From positions 48,268 through 112,267 of the forward strand of contig NZ_JAULSC010000011.1 in NCBI RefSeq assembly GCF_030518195.1: a stretch of DNA of 64,000 nucleotides. The letters are read 5' to 3'. Below the pieces are notes generated by a model, which saw nothing but the letters and a program-made list of their open reading frames with translations, made no database searches and was not told the origin of the DNA. The position numbers and the translations under genes were made by a program. Source of the DNA: Nocardioides cremeus (GTDB lineage Bacteria > Actinomycetota > Actinomycetes > Propionibacteriales > Nocardioidaceae). Of this stretch, positions 16,093 to 27,206 are shown piece by piece. How positions within the stretch are numbered: position 1 is the first letter of the stretch; each line of letters starts with the position of its first letter.

Positions 16093-18363
16093 GTGGATCC
16101 CAAGAAGCTGGCCAAGGACACCTTCGACCGCGTCGTCGCCGGCCTCGCCGACGCCACCGGCGCCAGCAGCGGCCCGACGGTGCCGGGCACCCCCGGCAGC
16201 GAGCCCCCGTCGGTGGCCGAGCCGACCCAGCCGCGCGAGCCGCTGCCGCCCAAGCCCGACCAGGCCGAGCCGCAGCCGCGCACCGCGACCGGCACCGACA
16301 CCGGCGCACCCCGCAACGCCCGCGCCCAGCAGGGCGCCCACCTGACCACCTCGCAGGGCGCCCGGCTGCGCGAGACCGACCACTCGCTCAAGGCCGGCGA
16401 GCGCGGCCCGACCCTGCTGCAGGACCACCACCTGCGCGAGAAGATCACCCACTTCGACCACGAGCGCATCCCCGAGCGGGTCGTGCACGCGCGCGGCGCC
16501 GCGGCGCACGGCGTCTTCGTGGGCTACGGCACCGCCACGTCGATCAGCCGGGCCGGCTTCCTCGCCGACGGCAAGGAGACCCCGGTCTTCGTGCGCTTCT
16601 CCACCGTGCTGGGCTCGCGCGGCTCGGCCGACACCGTGCGCGACACCCGGGGCTTCGCCACGAAGTTCTACACCGACGAGGGCACCTTCGACCTGGTCGG
16701 CAACAACATCCCGGTCTTCTTCATCCAGGACGGCATCAAGTTCCCCGACATCATCCACGCCGGCAAGCCGCACCCCGACCGGGAGATCCCGCAGGCGCAG
16801 AGCGCCCACGACACCTTCTGGGACTTCGTCTCGCTGCACACCGAGGCCCAGCACCACACGATGTGGAACATGTCCGACCGGGGCATCCCGCGCTCCTACC
16901 GGATGATGGAGGGCTTCGGCGTCCACACGTTCCGCTGCGAGAACGAGGCCGGCGAGACCTCCCTGGTGAAGTTCCACTGGAAGCCGCGCCTGGGCGTGCA
17001 CTCGCTGACCTGGGAGGAGGCCCAGCTGGCCAACGGCTTCGACCCCGACTTCCACCGCCGCGACCTGGCCGACGCCATCGAGGCCGGCGCCTACCCGGCC
17101 TGGGAGCTGGGCGTGCAGGTCTTCCCCGACACCCCCGAGCAGACCTACGAGGGCATCGACCTGCTCGACCCCACCAAGATCGTGCCCGAGGAGATCGCCC
17201 CGGTGCAGCCGGTCGGGCTGATGGTGCTCACCGCCAACCCGACCAACTACTTCGCCGAGACCGAGCAGGTCGCCTTCCACGTCGGCCACCTGCCCCCGGG
17301 CATCGACGTCACCGACGACCCGCTGATGCAGGCCCGGCTCTTCTCCTACGTCGACACCCAGCTGACCCGGCTCGGCGGGCCGAACTTCTCGCAGCTGCCG
17401 ATCAACCGGCCGCACGCGCCGGTCAACGACATGCTGCGCGACGGGTTCCACCAGCACGGCGTGCACGCCGGGGTGGCGCCGTACTCACCGAACTCGCTCG
17501 ACGGCGGGTGCCCCTTCACCGCCGGAGGTGACGCGGACGTCTCGGCCTTCAAGGACCTGCCGGTGCGGGTGCCGGAGGCCTCCAAGGTGCGCGACGCGCC
17601 GGCGTCGTACGACGACCACTTCAGCCAGGCGCGCCTCTTCTGGCGCAGCATGAGCGCGGTCGAGCAGGAGCACATCATCCGCGCCTACACCTTCGAGCTG
17701 GGCAAGTGCTACGAGGAGGCGGTCAAGCAGCGCCAGCTGCAGTGCCTGGCCAACATCGACCCGGTGCTGTGCTCGGAGGTCGCCACCGGGCTGGGCCTGG
17801 AGGCGCCCGAGCCCACGGAGGAGCTCGTCGAGGCCACGCCGAGCCCGGCCCTGTCGCAGGTGGGCGGCGAGTGGCCGCCCGACGGGCGGCTGGTCGGCAT
17901 CGTCGTCGACCCCGATGCCGGGCTCGACGGGGTCGAGGCGGTGCGCCAGGCCGTCTTCGACGCCGGCATGGTGCCGCTGGTCGTGGCCCCGCACGGCGGC
18001 GAGGTCGACGGTGTCCCGGTGCAGCGCACCTTCGCCACGGTGCGCTCCATCGAGCTCGACGTGGTGCTGCTGGCCGGCGCGCCGGCCCCCGCCCCCGACG
18101 CGCTCCCCCAGCGCGACGCGAAGGCGGGCGCCGAGGACGCGAGCCGGGTGGACCCGCGGGTGCTGCTGCTGGTCGAGGAGGCCTTCCGGCACGCCAAGGC
18201 CATCGGCGCGTGGGGCGAGGGCAGCCGGGTGCTCGAGCTCGCCGGCTGCTCCGGCGCCCCGGGCGTGGTGAGCGGGGACGACGCGACCCAGGTGCTCGGC
18301 GACGTGCAGCAGCTGATGGCCTCGCACCGGGTCTGGGAGCGCTTCGCCACCACCACCGGCTGA
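16093..18363 (+). CDS. katE: Large-subunit monofunctional catalase (HPII-type)
   Basis: A 756-residue heme catalase of the large-subunit clade. An N-terminal Pro-rich extension precedes the catalase core. The distal His is H132 in RVVHARGAAAHG, the Asn region is NNIPVFFIQDGIKFPD, and the proximal heme Tyr is Y419 in RLFSYVDTQ. From about 590 a C-terminal flavodoxin/class-I glutamine-amidotransferase-like domain (GRLVGIVVDPDAGLDG, then VVLLAGAPAPAP) is present as in E. coli KatE. It detoxifies H2O2 in the cytoplasm. The GTG start has AAGGAGAAGG upstream. A strong hairpin follows the stop. Confidence 0.95.
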   Translation: MDPKKLAKDTFDRVVAGLADATGASSGPTVPGTPGSEPPSVAEPTQPREPLPPKPDQAEPQPRTATGTDTGAPRNARAQQGAHLTTSQGARLRETDHSLKAGERGPTLLQDHHLREKITHFDHERIPERVVHARGAAAHGVFVGYGTATSISRAGFLADGKETPVFVRFSTVLGSRGSADTVRDTRGFATKFYTDEGTFDLVGNNIPVFFIQDGIKFPDIIHAGKPHPDREIPQAQSAHDTFWDFVSLHTEAQHHTMWNMSDRGIPRSYRMMEGFGVHTFRCENEAGETSLVKFHWKPRLGVHSLTWEEAQLANGFDPDFHRRDLADAIEAGAYPAWELGVQVFPDTPEQTYEGIDLLDPTKIVPEEIAPVQPVGLMVLTANPTNYFAETEQVAFHVGHLPPGIDVTDDPLMQARLFSYVDTQLTRLGGPNFSQLPINRPHAPVNDMLRDGFHQHGVHAGVAPYSPNSLDGGCPFTAGGDADVSAFKDLPVRVPEASKVRDAPASYDDHFSQARLFWRSMSAVEQEHIIRAYTFELGKCYEEAVKQRQLQCLANIDPVLCSEVATGLGLEAPEPTEELVEATPSPALSQVGGEWPPDGRLVGIVVDPDAGLDGVEAVRQAVFDAGMVPLVVAPHGGEVDGVPVQRTFATVRSIELDVVLLAGAPAPAPDALPQRDAKAGAEDASRVDPRVLLLVEEAFRHAKAIGAWGEGSRVLELAGCSGAPGVVSGDDATQVLGDVQQLMASHRVWERFATTTG

Positions 18364-18368
18364 CCGAC

Positions 18369-18415
18369 ACCCGTCGGCTCCGGCCCGGTCCTCCCCCGGG
18401 CCGGGGCCGACGGGT
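18369..18415 (+). terminator. Rho-independent-type hairpin after katE
   Basis: A 20-bp stem with one G-T wobble and a 7-base loop (18389-18395) starts six bases after the katE stop. There is no T tract, as is common in actinobacteria. It lies between convergent genes and could serve both. Confidence 0.75.
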
Positions 18416-18423
18416 CGCTGTGG

Positions 18424-18915
18424 TCAGAGCTCGAAGAGCCCTGCGTGCTCCTCCAGGAGGCGCATGGTGGCCGCCATGTCGATCTCGGCGCCGTACGCCG
18501 CCCCGGCGGCGGCCAGGTCGTCGGGGTCCTCGACGACCTGGGTCATCATCGAGCGGAAGAGCTGCTCGAAGCCGCCCGGCGAGATCAGCTCGAGCACCCG
18601 TGCCTCGTCGTCGCCGGGGTTCCAGAAGGTGTGCCACTGCCCGCGCGGCTTGTGCACCAGGTCGCCGACCTTCGCGAGCACCTCGCGGCCGCCGAGGACC
18701 GCCCCGATGCTGCCCTGCAGCACGAAGGTGTACTCGTCCTCGTGGGCGTGGCGGTGCACGGGCGCGGCCAGGGAGTGCGGCTCGAAGCGGTGCTCGAGCA
18801 GCGCGAAGCGGCCACCGGTCTGGTGCGCCTCGAGCAGGAACCGGTCGCGGACGCGCCCGGCGGGCGAGATGTCGCCGTCCTCAGGCCCCAGGACGACGGG
18901 CTCCGGTCCGTCCAT
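18424..18915 (-). CDS. Cupin domain protein
   Basis: A 163-residue single-domain cupin. The two cupin motifs are visible: PVHRHAHEDEYTFVLQGSIG (metal-binding His residues and Glu) and KPRGQWHTFWN. The C-terminal 45 residues are helical. Such proteins bind a divalent metal and act as small-molecule enzymes or sensors; the substrate is unknown. It is divergent from the amine oxidase gene across a short control region with an inverted repeat and appears to be a leaderless transcript. Confidence 0.75.
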   Translation of the reverse strand: MDGPEPVVLGPEDGDISPAGRVRDRFLLEAHQTGGRFALLEHRFEPHSLAAPVHRHAHEDEYTFVLQGSIGAVLGGREVLAKVGDLVHKPRGQWHTFWNPGDDEARVLELISPGGFEQLFRSMMTQVVEDPDDLAAAGAAYGAEIDMAATMRLLEEHAGLFEL

Positions 18916-18921
18916 GCCCGC

Positions 18922-18927
18922 ACGCTA
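18922..18927 (-). promoter_or_regulatory. -10 element of the cupin gene (leaderless geometry)
   Basis: TAGCGT on the minus strand, six bases before the ATG. Confidence 0.5.
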
Positions 18928-18948
18928 CGCCGGTGACCGCACCGGCGA

Positions 18949-18968
18949 CATGCCCCATCCGGGGCATG
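18949..18968. promoter_or_regulatory. Inverted repeat, candidate operator between cupin and amine oxidase genes
   Basis: CATGCCCC-ATCC-GGGGCATG is a perfect 8-bp inverted repeat 22 bp upstream of the cupin -10 element. The divergent layout fits an operator for one or both genes, but no regulator gene is adjacent. Confidence 0.4.
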
Positions 18969-19038
18969 CACACGGCTGCCGCGAAGGACCTCGGCCCGGG
19001 TGCGCGCCCACCCCGGGGGTGGGACCAGACTCGAGGGC

Positions 19039-20097
19039 ATGAGCGAGGTGGACGTGGAGACGCGGGTGGACGTCGTGGTCGTGGGTGCCGGCATCGGCGG
19101 TCTCGCGACCGCCGACGTGCTGGTCGGCGCCGGGCACGACGTGGTGGTGCTGGAGGCCCGGTCGCGCACCGGTGGCCGTCTGCTCAGCACGCCCGACGGG
19201 CTCGACCTGGGCGCCACGTGGTGCTGGGACGGCGAGGAGCGGGTCCTGGCGCTGGCGCGCCGCCTCGGCGTGACGACGTACGCCCAGCACCTGGCCGGCG
19301 ACACGGTCGTGGAGGACCTCAACGGCGTGCAGCGCCACCCCGGCAACCTCATCGACGTGCCGGCTCACCGCTACACCGGGGGCGCCGCCGCGCTCACCGA
19401 CGCGCTGGCGGCCGGGCTGCCGCCCGGCTGCCTGCTGCTCGAGCACCCGGTGCGGCGGCTCGCGAGCGCGCCCGGCGACCGGCTCGAGGTGGAGTCGCGC
19501 GGGCGTCGCTGGCACGCCCGTCACGTCGTTCTCGCGCTGCCGCCTTCGGTCGCCGTCGACACCATGGAGCTGCCGGTCGAGCTGCCCGCGGAGCTGGTGC
19601 GCGTCGCGGGCGCGGTGCCGACGTGGATGGGCCAGGCGGCGAAGGTCGTGGCGGCCTACGACACGCCCTTCTGGCGCGACGCGGGCCTCGCGGGAGCCGG
19701 CGCCAGCCGGCTCGGGCCGGTGCAGGAGCTCCACGACATGTCGGGACCCGGCGGGGTGCCCGCCGCGATCTTCGGGTTCGCGCCCTCGGCGCTGCTGGGC
19801 ACCGACGCGGAGGAACGGGTGCGCGCCCAGCTCGGGCGGCTCCTCGGGCCCCGCGGCGCGGAGCCCCGCAGCCTCACCGTCACCGACTGGAGCAGCGAGG
19901 CGTGGACCAGCCCGGCCGGTGCCGCCTCACGGCCGGCCGACCACTCGCTCTACGGCCACCCGCTGCTGCAGGCCCCGGCGCTGGGCGGGCGCCTGCACTG
20001 GGCCTCCACCGAGACCGCGGGGGCCTTCGCCGGCCACGTCGAGGGCGCGCTGCTGGCCGCCGAGCGGGCCGCCGCCGCGGTGGCCGGGGCCCCGTAG
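19039..20097 (+). CDS. FAD-dependent amine oxidase
   Basis: A 352-residue flavin monoamine-oxidase-like protein. The dinucleotide-binding motif VVVGAGIGGLATADVL is followed by VVVLEARSRTGGRL, the FAD-ribose and GG doublet typical of the family. C-terminal HWASTETAGAFAGHVEGALL binds the flavin and closes the fold. At about 350 residues it is shorter than classical MAO (about 450). Start ATG 19039 gives MSEVDVETRVDVVVVGAG; a CAGACT hexamer seven bases upstream hints at a leaderless transcript. The amine substrate is unknown. Its stop codon lies in a tandem repeat shared with the end of the convergent ctlX gene. Confidence 0.8.
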   Translation: MSEVDVETRVDVVVVGAGIGGLATADVLVGAGHDVVVLEARSRTGGRLLSTPDGLDLGATWCWDGEERVLALARRLGVTTYAQHLAGDTVVEDLNGVQRHPGNLIDVPAHRYTGGAAALTDALAAGLPPGCLLLEHPVRRLASAPGDRLEVESRGRRWHARHVVLALPPSVAVDTMELPVELPAELVRVAGAVPTWMGQAAKVVAAYDTPFWRDAGLAGAGASRLGPVQELHDMSGPGGVPAAIFGFAPSALLGTDAEERVRAQLGRLLGPRGAEPRSLTVTDWSSEAWTSPAGAASRPADHSLYGHPLLQAPALGGRLHWASTETAGAFAGHVEGALLAAERAAAAVAGAP

Positions 20098-20127
20098 CTC
20101 AGTGGTAGCTCAGTGGTAGCTCAGTCG
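20095..20127. repeat. 11-bp tandem repeat at the meeting point of two convergent genes
   Basis: Three head-to-tail copies of TAGCTCAGTGG (the last ends CG). The first TAG is the stop of the amine oxidase and the TCA of the third copy is the reverse-strand stop of ctlX. The unit equals the D-arm/A-box sequence of many tRNAs, but no anticodon or T arm follows, so it is not a tRNA gene. Confidence 0.75.
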
Positions 20128-21149
20128 TCGCCGGCGACGTCGCGACCGTCGAGGGTGTGCGGGTCCTCGTCGATCGCCTCGACCGCGGGGGTGCGCTCGG
20201 GCTCCAGGCCCGGGCGCCGACGGTCGAGGTGCACCCCGGCGATCATGCAGCGCACCGAGCCGCCGGCCAGCTCGATGGTCGGGATCTCGACCGCGACGAT
20301 CTCGCAGGACTCCTCGATGGCCGCGACCTGGTCGTCGCGCAGGCTGCGACGCGCCCGCGCCGACATCACCATGATGTAGCGGCGCCGGCCGTCCGGCGTA
20401 CGACCGCACAGCTCGACGGCGTTGCCGGCGAACTCGCGGACCTGCTCCTCGGTCAGCTCCACGAGACGGCGGCCGTTGACGGTCAGCCGCTCGCGCACCG
20501 CCTCGCGGCGCACCTCGTCGGTGATCATCTCGAGGGCGAAGAGGGCCACGTCGGTGCCGATGCAGGCCATCACGTTGGTGTGGTAGACCGGCACGCCCGC
20601 GGCGTCGAAGGCGTCGAAGGCCATCGGCTCGTAGCCGAAGTCGGTGCAGAAGCGCTCGAGGACGTGGGTGTCGGCGCGGTGCGAGACGGCCGTGTAGGCC
20701 ACCCGCGAGACGTGGTCGAGCACCATCGCGCCGGTGCCCTCGAGGAAGATGCCGTCGGGCTCGAGACCGGAGTAGTCGATGATCGTCTGCACCCGGTAGG
20801 ACGACTTCAGCATCTCCAGCACGTCGGCGCGCCGCTCGTGGCGACGGTTGGAGGCGTACATCGGGTAGACCGCGACCTGGCCGCCGGCGTGGGTGGAGAG
20901 CCAGTTGTTGGGGAAGACGCTGTCGGGCCTGGTGTGGTCGCTGTCGGCGAAGACGTGCACACCCACGCCGGCCTCGCGCAGCGCCTCGGCCACCAGGTCC
21001 ATCTCGGCCAGCGCCGCTGCCGCGGTCTGCTCGTTGCTCTGACCGGCGGGCACGTCGGCCTGGAAGGCGTTGTCGGCGGCCGTCGCGGGGTTGGGCACGA
21101 ACTTCTCGGCTCGGACGAGGATGACAGCGGAAGGGGCCTGTGCGCTCAC
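20121..21149 (-). CDS. ctlX: CtlX-type amidinohydrolase (arginine deiminase-related)
   Basis: A 342-residue protein of the arginine deiminase/amidinotransferase superfamily. The segments RPDSVFPNNWLSTHAGGQVA and YPMYASNRRHER, GLEPDGIFLEGTGAMVLDHV, HTNVMACIGTD and a late Cys in GGSVRCMIAG give the Cys-His-Asp/Glu catalytic set. The overall pattern fits CtlX, the citrulline-using hydrolase subgroup, rather than true arginine deiminase. It is a leaderless GTG start. No arginine pathway genes are adjacent. The C-terminal 35 residues are an acidic, non-conserved tail. Confidence 0.75.
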   Translation of the reverse strand: MSAQAPSAVILVRAEKFVPNPATAADNAFQADVPAGQSNEQTAAAALAEMDLVAEALREAGVGVHVFADSDHTRPDSVFPNNWLSTHAGGQVAVYPMYASNRRHERRADVLEMLKSSYRVQTIIDYSGLEPDGIFLEGTGAMVLDHVSRVAYTAVSHRADTHVLERFCTDFGYEPMAFDAFDAAGVPVYHTNVMACIGTDVALFALEMITDEVRREAVRERLTVNGRRLVELTEEQVREFAGNAVELCGRTPDGRRRYIMVMSARARRSLRDDQVAAIEESCEIVAVEIPTIELAGGSVRCMIAGVHLDRRRPGLEPERTPAVEAIDEDPHTLDGRDVAGDD

Positions 21150-21156
21150 ACCCCGG

Positions 21157-21162
21157 AACCTA
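21157..21162 (-). promoter_or_regulatory. -10 element of ctlX (leaderless geometry)
   Basis: TAGGTT on the minus strand, seven bases before the GTG start. Confidence 0.55.
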
Positions 21163-21200
21163 GACGACGACGGCCCCGATCAGGCAGTCCGGGCCCTCAG

Positions 21201-21263
21201 GAACTGGCGCCGGCTCACGGGGAACTGGCGCCGGCTCGGGGTGAACTGGCGCCGGCTCGGGTG
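21201..21263. repeat. Phased repeat array A (three copies, 21-bp period)
   Basis: Core GAACTGGCGCCGGCTC begins at 21201, 21222 and 21243, exactly 21 bp apart, with 5-bp variable spacers. It lies between the 5' end of ctlX and the 3' end of the TSUP gene, both on the minus strand. The same core recurs at 32610-32688. Confidence 0.9.
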
Positions 21264-21268
21264 ACCGG

Positions 21269-21994
21269 TCAGCCCAGCGCGCCGGCCAGGGCCACCGTGC
21301 CGGTCGCGGCCAGGCCGGCCAGCACCAGCACCCGGAACCGCTCGGGCGAGAGCCGCTGGAAGACCGCGTCGCCCAGGCGCCAGCCCAGCGGCATGCCCAG
21401 CAGGCCGGCGGCGGCCGCCACCAGCACCGTGGCGCCGACCTGGCCCAGCGCCACGAACGCGACGACCGCCACGGCGTCCTGCAGGCAGAAGGTGGCCTGC
21501 AGGGTGGCCCGGAACCGGTGCGGGGGCTCGTCACGCAGCGCCAGCACCAGCGGCGGGCCGTTCATGCCCGTCGAGGTCAGCAGCGCACCGCTGGTCACCC
21601 CGGCGCCCCACTGGGCGCTGCGGCCGGTGGGCAGCCGCGCCCCGGCCGCCAGCAGCGCGACCGTGCTCAGCAGCACCACCGCGATCACGACCGTGAGCGT
21701 CCGTTCCGAGGCCAGCAGCAGCACCGCGAGCCCGGCCGGCATCCCCAGGACGCCGGCCACGGTGAGGCGGCGTACGACGGGGGCGTCGGTGTGGCCGTGC
21801 TCGCGCCGCCAGGCCCCACCGGTGAGCACCATCCCGGCCACGGTCGCGGCCACCAGGGCCTCGCCCGGTCCGACCACGAAGCCCAGCAGCGGCACCGCGA
21901 CCAGCGCGGAGCCGAAGCCGCTGGCGGCCTGGGCCAGCGCGGCCAGCACGAAGATCGCCACCGCCGCCAGGGCCACGACGACGAGTTCGCTCAC
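21269..21994 (-). CDS. TSUP family transporter (TauE/SafE)
   Basis: A 241-residue membrane protein with about eight hydrophobic helices in two related halves, the pattern of the TauE/SafE (TSUP) family that exports sulfite, sulfonates or other organic acids. Family-like turns are SGFGSALVAVPLLGFVVGPG near the N-terminus and MNGPPLVLAL before the second half. The ligand is not evident. It starts with GTG at 21994; a CATGAT hexamer six bases upstream could allow leaderless transcription. The UvrA-like gene ends 25 bp upstream on the same strand. Confidence 0.75.
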   Translation of the reverse strand: MSELVVVALAAVAIFVLAALAQAASGFGSALVAVPLLGFVVGPGEALVAATVAGMVLTGGAWRREHGHTDAPVVRRLTVAGVLGMPAGLAVLLLASERTLTVVIAVVLLSTVALLAAGARLPTGRSAQWGAGVTSGALLTSTGMNGPPLVLALRDEPPHRFRATLQATFCLQDAVAVVAFVALGQVGATVLVAAAAGLLGMPLGWRLGDAVFQRLSPERFRVLVLAGLAATGTVALAGALG

Positions 21995-22018
21995 GCACGG
22001 ATCATGCCCTGGTGGGGC

Positions 22019-24418
<2,400 letters not shown>

Positions 24419-24424
24419 GCGGGC

Positions 24425-24431
24425 CACAGTA
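24425..24431. promoter_or_regulatory. Overlapping divergent -10 elements
   Basis: TACTGT on the minus strand (24426-24431) is seven bases before the UvrA-like ATG, and CACAGT on the plus strand (24425-24430) is seven bases before the SRPBCC ATG. The two -10 hexamers occupy the same DNA, so the genes may compete for RNA polymerase. Confidence 0.4.
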
Positions 24432-24437
24432 AAGCCC

Positions 24438-24875
24438 ATGAGCACCAACACCAGGGAGATCTCCGCGACGCCGACCGCCGTGTGGAAGGTGCTGGCCGAC
24501 GGCTGGCTCTACCCGCTGTGGGTGGTCGGTGCCTCGCGGATGCGCGAGGTCGACGACACCTGGCCGGCGGTCGGCGCCAAGCTGCACCACTCGGTGGGCA
24601 GCTGGCCGCTGCTGGTCGACGACGAGACCGAGGTCCTCGAGTGCCGGCCCGAGGAGCTGCTGCAGGTGCAGGCCAAGGCCTGGCCCGGTGGCGAGGCCGG
24701 CGTGACGATCCACCTCGAGCCGCTCGGCACCGACCGCACCAAGGTGACCATCGAGGAGGACGCGAGCAGCGGCCCGGGCCGGTTGGTGCCCAAGCCGCTG
24801 CGCGACCTGCCGCTGACCTGGCGCAACACCGAGACCTTGCGCCGGCTGGCGTTCATCGCCGAACGTCGGCACTGA
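24438..24875 (+). CDS. SRPBCC family protein (polyketide cyclase/START-like)
   Basis: A 145-residue SRPBCC-fold protein with the usual opening ([20 protein letters not shown]) and [25 protein letters not shown] precedes a C-terminal helix with [12 protein letters not shown]. Such helix-grip proteins bind hydrophobic ligands in a cavity. No enzyme residues are recognisable. It is divergent from the UvrA-like gene with a 19-bp gap, and its 3' end overlaps the convergent scoB gene by 23 bp. Confidence 0.75.
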   Translation: MSTNTREISATPTAVWKVLADGWLYPLWVVGASRMREVDDTWPAVGAKLHHSVGSWPLLVDDETEVLECRPEELLQVQAKAWPGGEAGVTIHLEPLGTDRTKVTIEEDASSGPGRLVPKPLRDLPLTWRNTETLRRLAFIAERRH

Positions 24876-25500
24876 CCTCCAGGTCGGCGTCGGTGCGCTC
24901 GCGCACCTCGTCCTCGGTGACGTCGGGGGCGAGCTCGACCAGCCGGAAGCCGCTGCCGGTGACGTCGAGGACGCCGAGGTCGGTGATCACCCGGTGCACG
25001 ACGGCCTTGCCGGTCAGCGGCAGCGTGCACTCGCGCACCAGCTTGGCCGAGCCGTCGCGGGCGGTGTGCTCCATCAGCACGATGACGCGCCGGGCGCCGT
25101 GCACCAGGTCCATCGCGCCGCCCATGCCCTTGACCATCGCGCCGGGCACCATCCAGTTGGCCAGGTCGCCGTTGCCGGCCACCTGCATGCCACCCAGGAT
25201 CGCGGCGTCGACCTTGCCGCCCCGGATCATCGCGAACGAGGTGGCGGAGTCGAAGTACGACGCCCCGCGGCGCAGCGTCACGGTCTCCTTGCCGGCGTTG
25301 ATCAGGTCGGGGTCCTCGGTGCCGGCGACCGGGTAGGGCCCCACGCCCAGGATCCCGTTCTCCGACTGCAGCACCAGCTCGACCCCGTCGGGCACGTGGT
25401 CGGGCACCTTGGTGGGCAGCCCGATGCCGAGGTTGACGTAGGAGCCGTCCTCGAGCTCGGCGGCCGCGCGCGCGGCCATGTCGTCCCTGCTCCAACCCAT
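24853..25500 (-). CDS. scoB: 3-oxoacid CoA-transferase subunit B
   Basis: A 215-residue beta subunit of succinyl-CoA:3-ketoacid CoA-transferase. The catalytic glutamate motif is QSENGILG near residue 45, preceded by [26 protein letters not shown] and [10 protein letters not shown] are typical of the family. With ScoA it moves CoA from succinyl-CoA to acetoacetate, feeding 3-hydroxybutyrate carbon into acetyl-CoA. Its ATG shares one base with the ScoA stop (TGATG), so the subunits are translationally coupled. Confidence 0.92.
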   Translation of the reverse strand: MGWSRDDMAARAAAELEDGSYVNLGIGLPTKVPDHVPDGVELVLQSENGILGVGPYPVAGTEDPDLINAGKETVTLRRGASYFDSATSFAMIRGGKVDAAILGGMQVAGNGDLANWMVPGAMVKGMGGAMDLVHGARRVIVLMEHTARDGSAKLVRECTLPLTGKAVVHRVITDLGVLDVTGSGFRLVELAPDVTEDEVRERTDADLEVSADVRR

Positions 25501-26276
25501 CAGCGGGCCTCCCTCACGGTGCGCTTCTCGATCCGCTTGTCAGCGGCCTGGTCGGGGGTCAGCTCGACCACCCGCTGCACGAACACCCCGGGGGTGTGCA
25601 CCTCGGCCGGGTCGATCTCGCCGGGCTCGACGAGGTGCTCGACCTCGGCGATGGTGACCCGCCCGCACATCGCGGCCGGCGGGTTGAAGTTGCGGGCGGC
25701 GTCCTTGTAGACGAGGTTGCCGTGCCGGTCGCCCTTCCAGGCGCGCACCAGGCCGACGTCGGCGTGGATGGCGTGCTCGAGCACGTGCTCCTGGGGACCG
25801 TCGGGCGTGGGCAGCACCTGCGTCTGCTTGGCCGGCGAGGCGATCGAGACGCTGCCGTCGGCGGCGTAGCGCCACGGCAGGCCGCCCTCGGCGACCTGGG
25901 TGCCGACGCCGGTGCGGGTGAAGAAGGCGCCGATGCCCGCTCCCCCGGCCCGCATCCGCTCGGCGAGCGTGCCCTGCGGGGTCAGCTCGACCTCGAGCTC
26001 GCCGGAGAGGTACTGGCGGGCGAACTCCTTGTTCTCCCCGACGTACGACGCGACCATGCGGCGCACCCGCCCGGCGCCGAGCAGGAGCCCGAGGCCCCAG
26101 TCGTCGACACCGGCGTTGTTGGAGACCAGCTCGAGGTCGTCGACGCCCGACTCGAGCACGGCCTGGATGAGCACGGAGGGGATGCCGCAGAGGCCGAAGC
26201 CACCGACGACGAGGGTGGAGCCGGAGGCGATGTCGGCGACGGCCTCGGCGGCCGACCCGATCGTCTTGTCGATCAT
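25500..26276 (-). CDS. scoA: 3-oxoacid CoA-transferase subunit A
   Basis: A 258-residue alpha subunit of succinyl-CoA:3-ketoacid CoA-transferase. Recognisable segments are [40 protein letters not shown] and [20 protein letters not shown], followed by [20 protein letters not shown]. It works as a heteromer with ScoB. It lies 60 bp downstream of the hydroxybutyrate dehydrogenase gene on the same strand, with a TACCCT promoter element in the gap, so it may be transcribed both with bdh and on its own. Confidence 0.92.
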   Translation of the reverse strand: MIDKTIGSAAEAVADIASGSTLVVGGFGLCGIPSVLIQAVLESGVDDLELVSNNAGVDDWGLGLLLGAGRVRRMVASYVGENKEFARQYLSGELEVELTPQGTLAERMRAGGAGIGAFFTRTGVGTQVAEGGLPWRYAADGSVSIASPAKQTQVLPTPDGPQEHVLEHAIHADVGLVRAWKGDRHGNLVYKDAARNFNPPAAMCGRVTIAEVEHLVEPGEIDPAEVHTPGVFVQRVVELTPDQAADKRIEKRTVREAR

Positions 26277-26315
26277 CAGCTGTTCACCGACCTGTCTGGT
26301 TGGAGGGGCGGGGCC

Positions 26316-26321
26316 AGGGTA
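26316..26321 (-). promoter_or_regulatory. Candidate -10 element for scoAB
   Basis: TACCCT on the minus strand, about 40 bases before the scoA start; no clear -35. Confidence 0.4.
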
Positions 26322-26336
26322 AGGGCGTGGGGCGGC

Positions 26337-27107
26337 TCACGTCGCGGTCCACCCGCCGTCCATGACGTGCGAGGTGCCGGTGATCGAGGCCGAGTGCGGT
26401 CCGCACAGCCAGGCCACCAGGCCGGCGACCTCCTCGGGCTCCACGAGGCGCTTGACGGGGGTGCGGGCCAGCAGGACCTCGTCGACGACGCGGTCCTCGG
26501 GCAGGTCGTGGACCCGTGCCTGGTCGGCGATCTGGCCTTCGACGAGCGGGGTGCGCACGTAGCCGGGGCACACGGTGTTGGAGGTGACCCCGCGCCCGGC
26601 ACCCTCCACGGCCAGCACCTTGGAGAGGCCCTCGAGGCCGTGCTTGGCCGAGACGTAGGCCGACTTGTAGGCCGAGGCGCGCAGCCCGTGCACGCTCGAG
26701 ACGTGCACCAGGCGGCCCCAGCCGCGCTCGTACATGCCGGGCAGCGCCCGGCGGGCGAGCAGGAACGGTGCGCGCAGCATCAGGTCGTGGACCTGCTGGA
26801 ACTTGGCGGGGTCGAGCTCGTGCACCGGCGCGACGTGCTGGACGCCGGCGTTGTTGACGAGGATGTCGACGTCGAGGTCGAGGGCCTCGATGGCCTCGGG
26901 GTCGGTCAGGTCGACGCCCACGGCGCTGCCACCCACCCGGGCGGCGACCTTCGCGGCGGCGTCCTCGTCACGGTCGACGACCACGACGTGGGCGCCCTGG
27001 GCGGCCAGGGCCTCGACGACGGCGGCGCCGATGCCCCCGGCTCCACCGGTGACGAGGGCGCGCCGGCCCTCCAGGGACGCGGGCGTGGCGGCGGTCACAG
27101 AGCTCAT
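26337..27107 (-). CDS. bdh: 3-hydroxybutyrate dehydrogenase (SDR family)
   Basis: A 256-residue short-chain dehydrogenase. It has the NAD motif TGGAGGIG, the NNAG segment (VNNAGVQHVAPVHELD), the catalytic Ser region VSSVHGLRASAYKSAY and the Y-x-x-x-K motif in SAYVSAKHGL; GVTSNTVCPGYVRTPLVEGQ is typical of D-3-hydroxybutyrate dehydrogenases. It oxidises 3-hydroxybutyrate to acetoacetate, the substrate of the CoA-transferase encoded just downstream. Start ATG 27107 has TACGGT seven bases upstream, a leaderless arrangement. Confidence 0.88.
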   Translation of the reverse strand: MSSVTAATPASLEGRRALVTGGAGGIGAAVVEALAAQGAHVVVVDRDEDAAAKVAARVGGSAVGVDLTDPEAIEALDLDVDILVNNAGVQHVAPVHELDPAKFQQVHDLMLRAPFLLARRALPGMYERGWGRLVHVSSVHGLRASAYKSAYVSAKHGLEGLSKVLAVEGAGRGVTSNTVCPGYVRTPLVEGQIADQARVHDLPEDRVVDEVLLARTPVKRLVEPEEVAGLVAWLCGPHSASITGTSHVMDGGWTAT

Positions 27108-27114
27108 GCCGCTC

Positions 27115-27120
27115 ACCGTA
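27115..27120 (-). promoter_or_regulatory. -10 element of bdh (leaderless geometry)
   Basis: TACGGT on the minus strand, seven bases before the ATG. Confidence 0.55.
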
Positions 27121-27206
27121 GGAGCCCGGCCCGCCACGGGCCATGTGCCCGGCCACCACCATCTGCTCCACGCTGTGTGCCGCGGCCACATCCCGCCATC
27201 GGCGGG

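Noticed and set aside
20090..20125. Possible tRNA gene from GTAGCTCAGTGG
   Set aside because: Only the D-arm-like repeat is present; there is no acceptor pairing, anticodon stem or TTCRA arm within 100 bp.
20095..20127. CRISPR-like repeat
   Set aside because: The unit is 11 bp without spacers and no cas gene is near.
21201..21263. CRISPR array in the phased repeats
   Set aside because: Spacers are only 5 bp and similar to each other, so this is a tandem repeat, not CRISPR.
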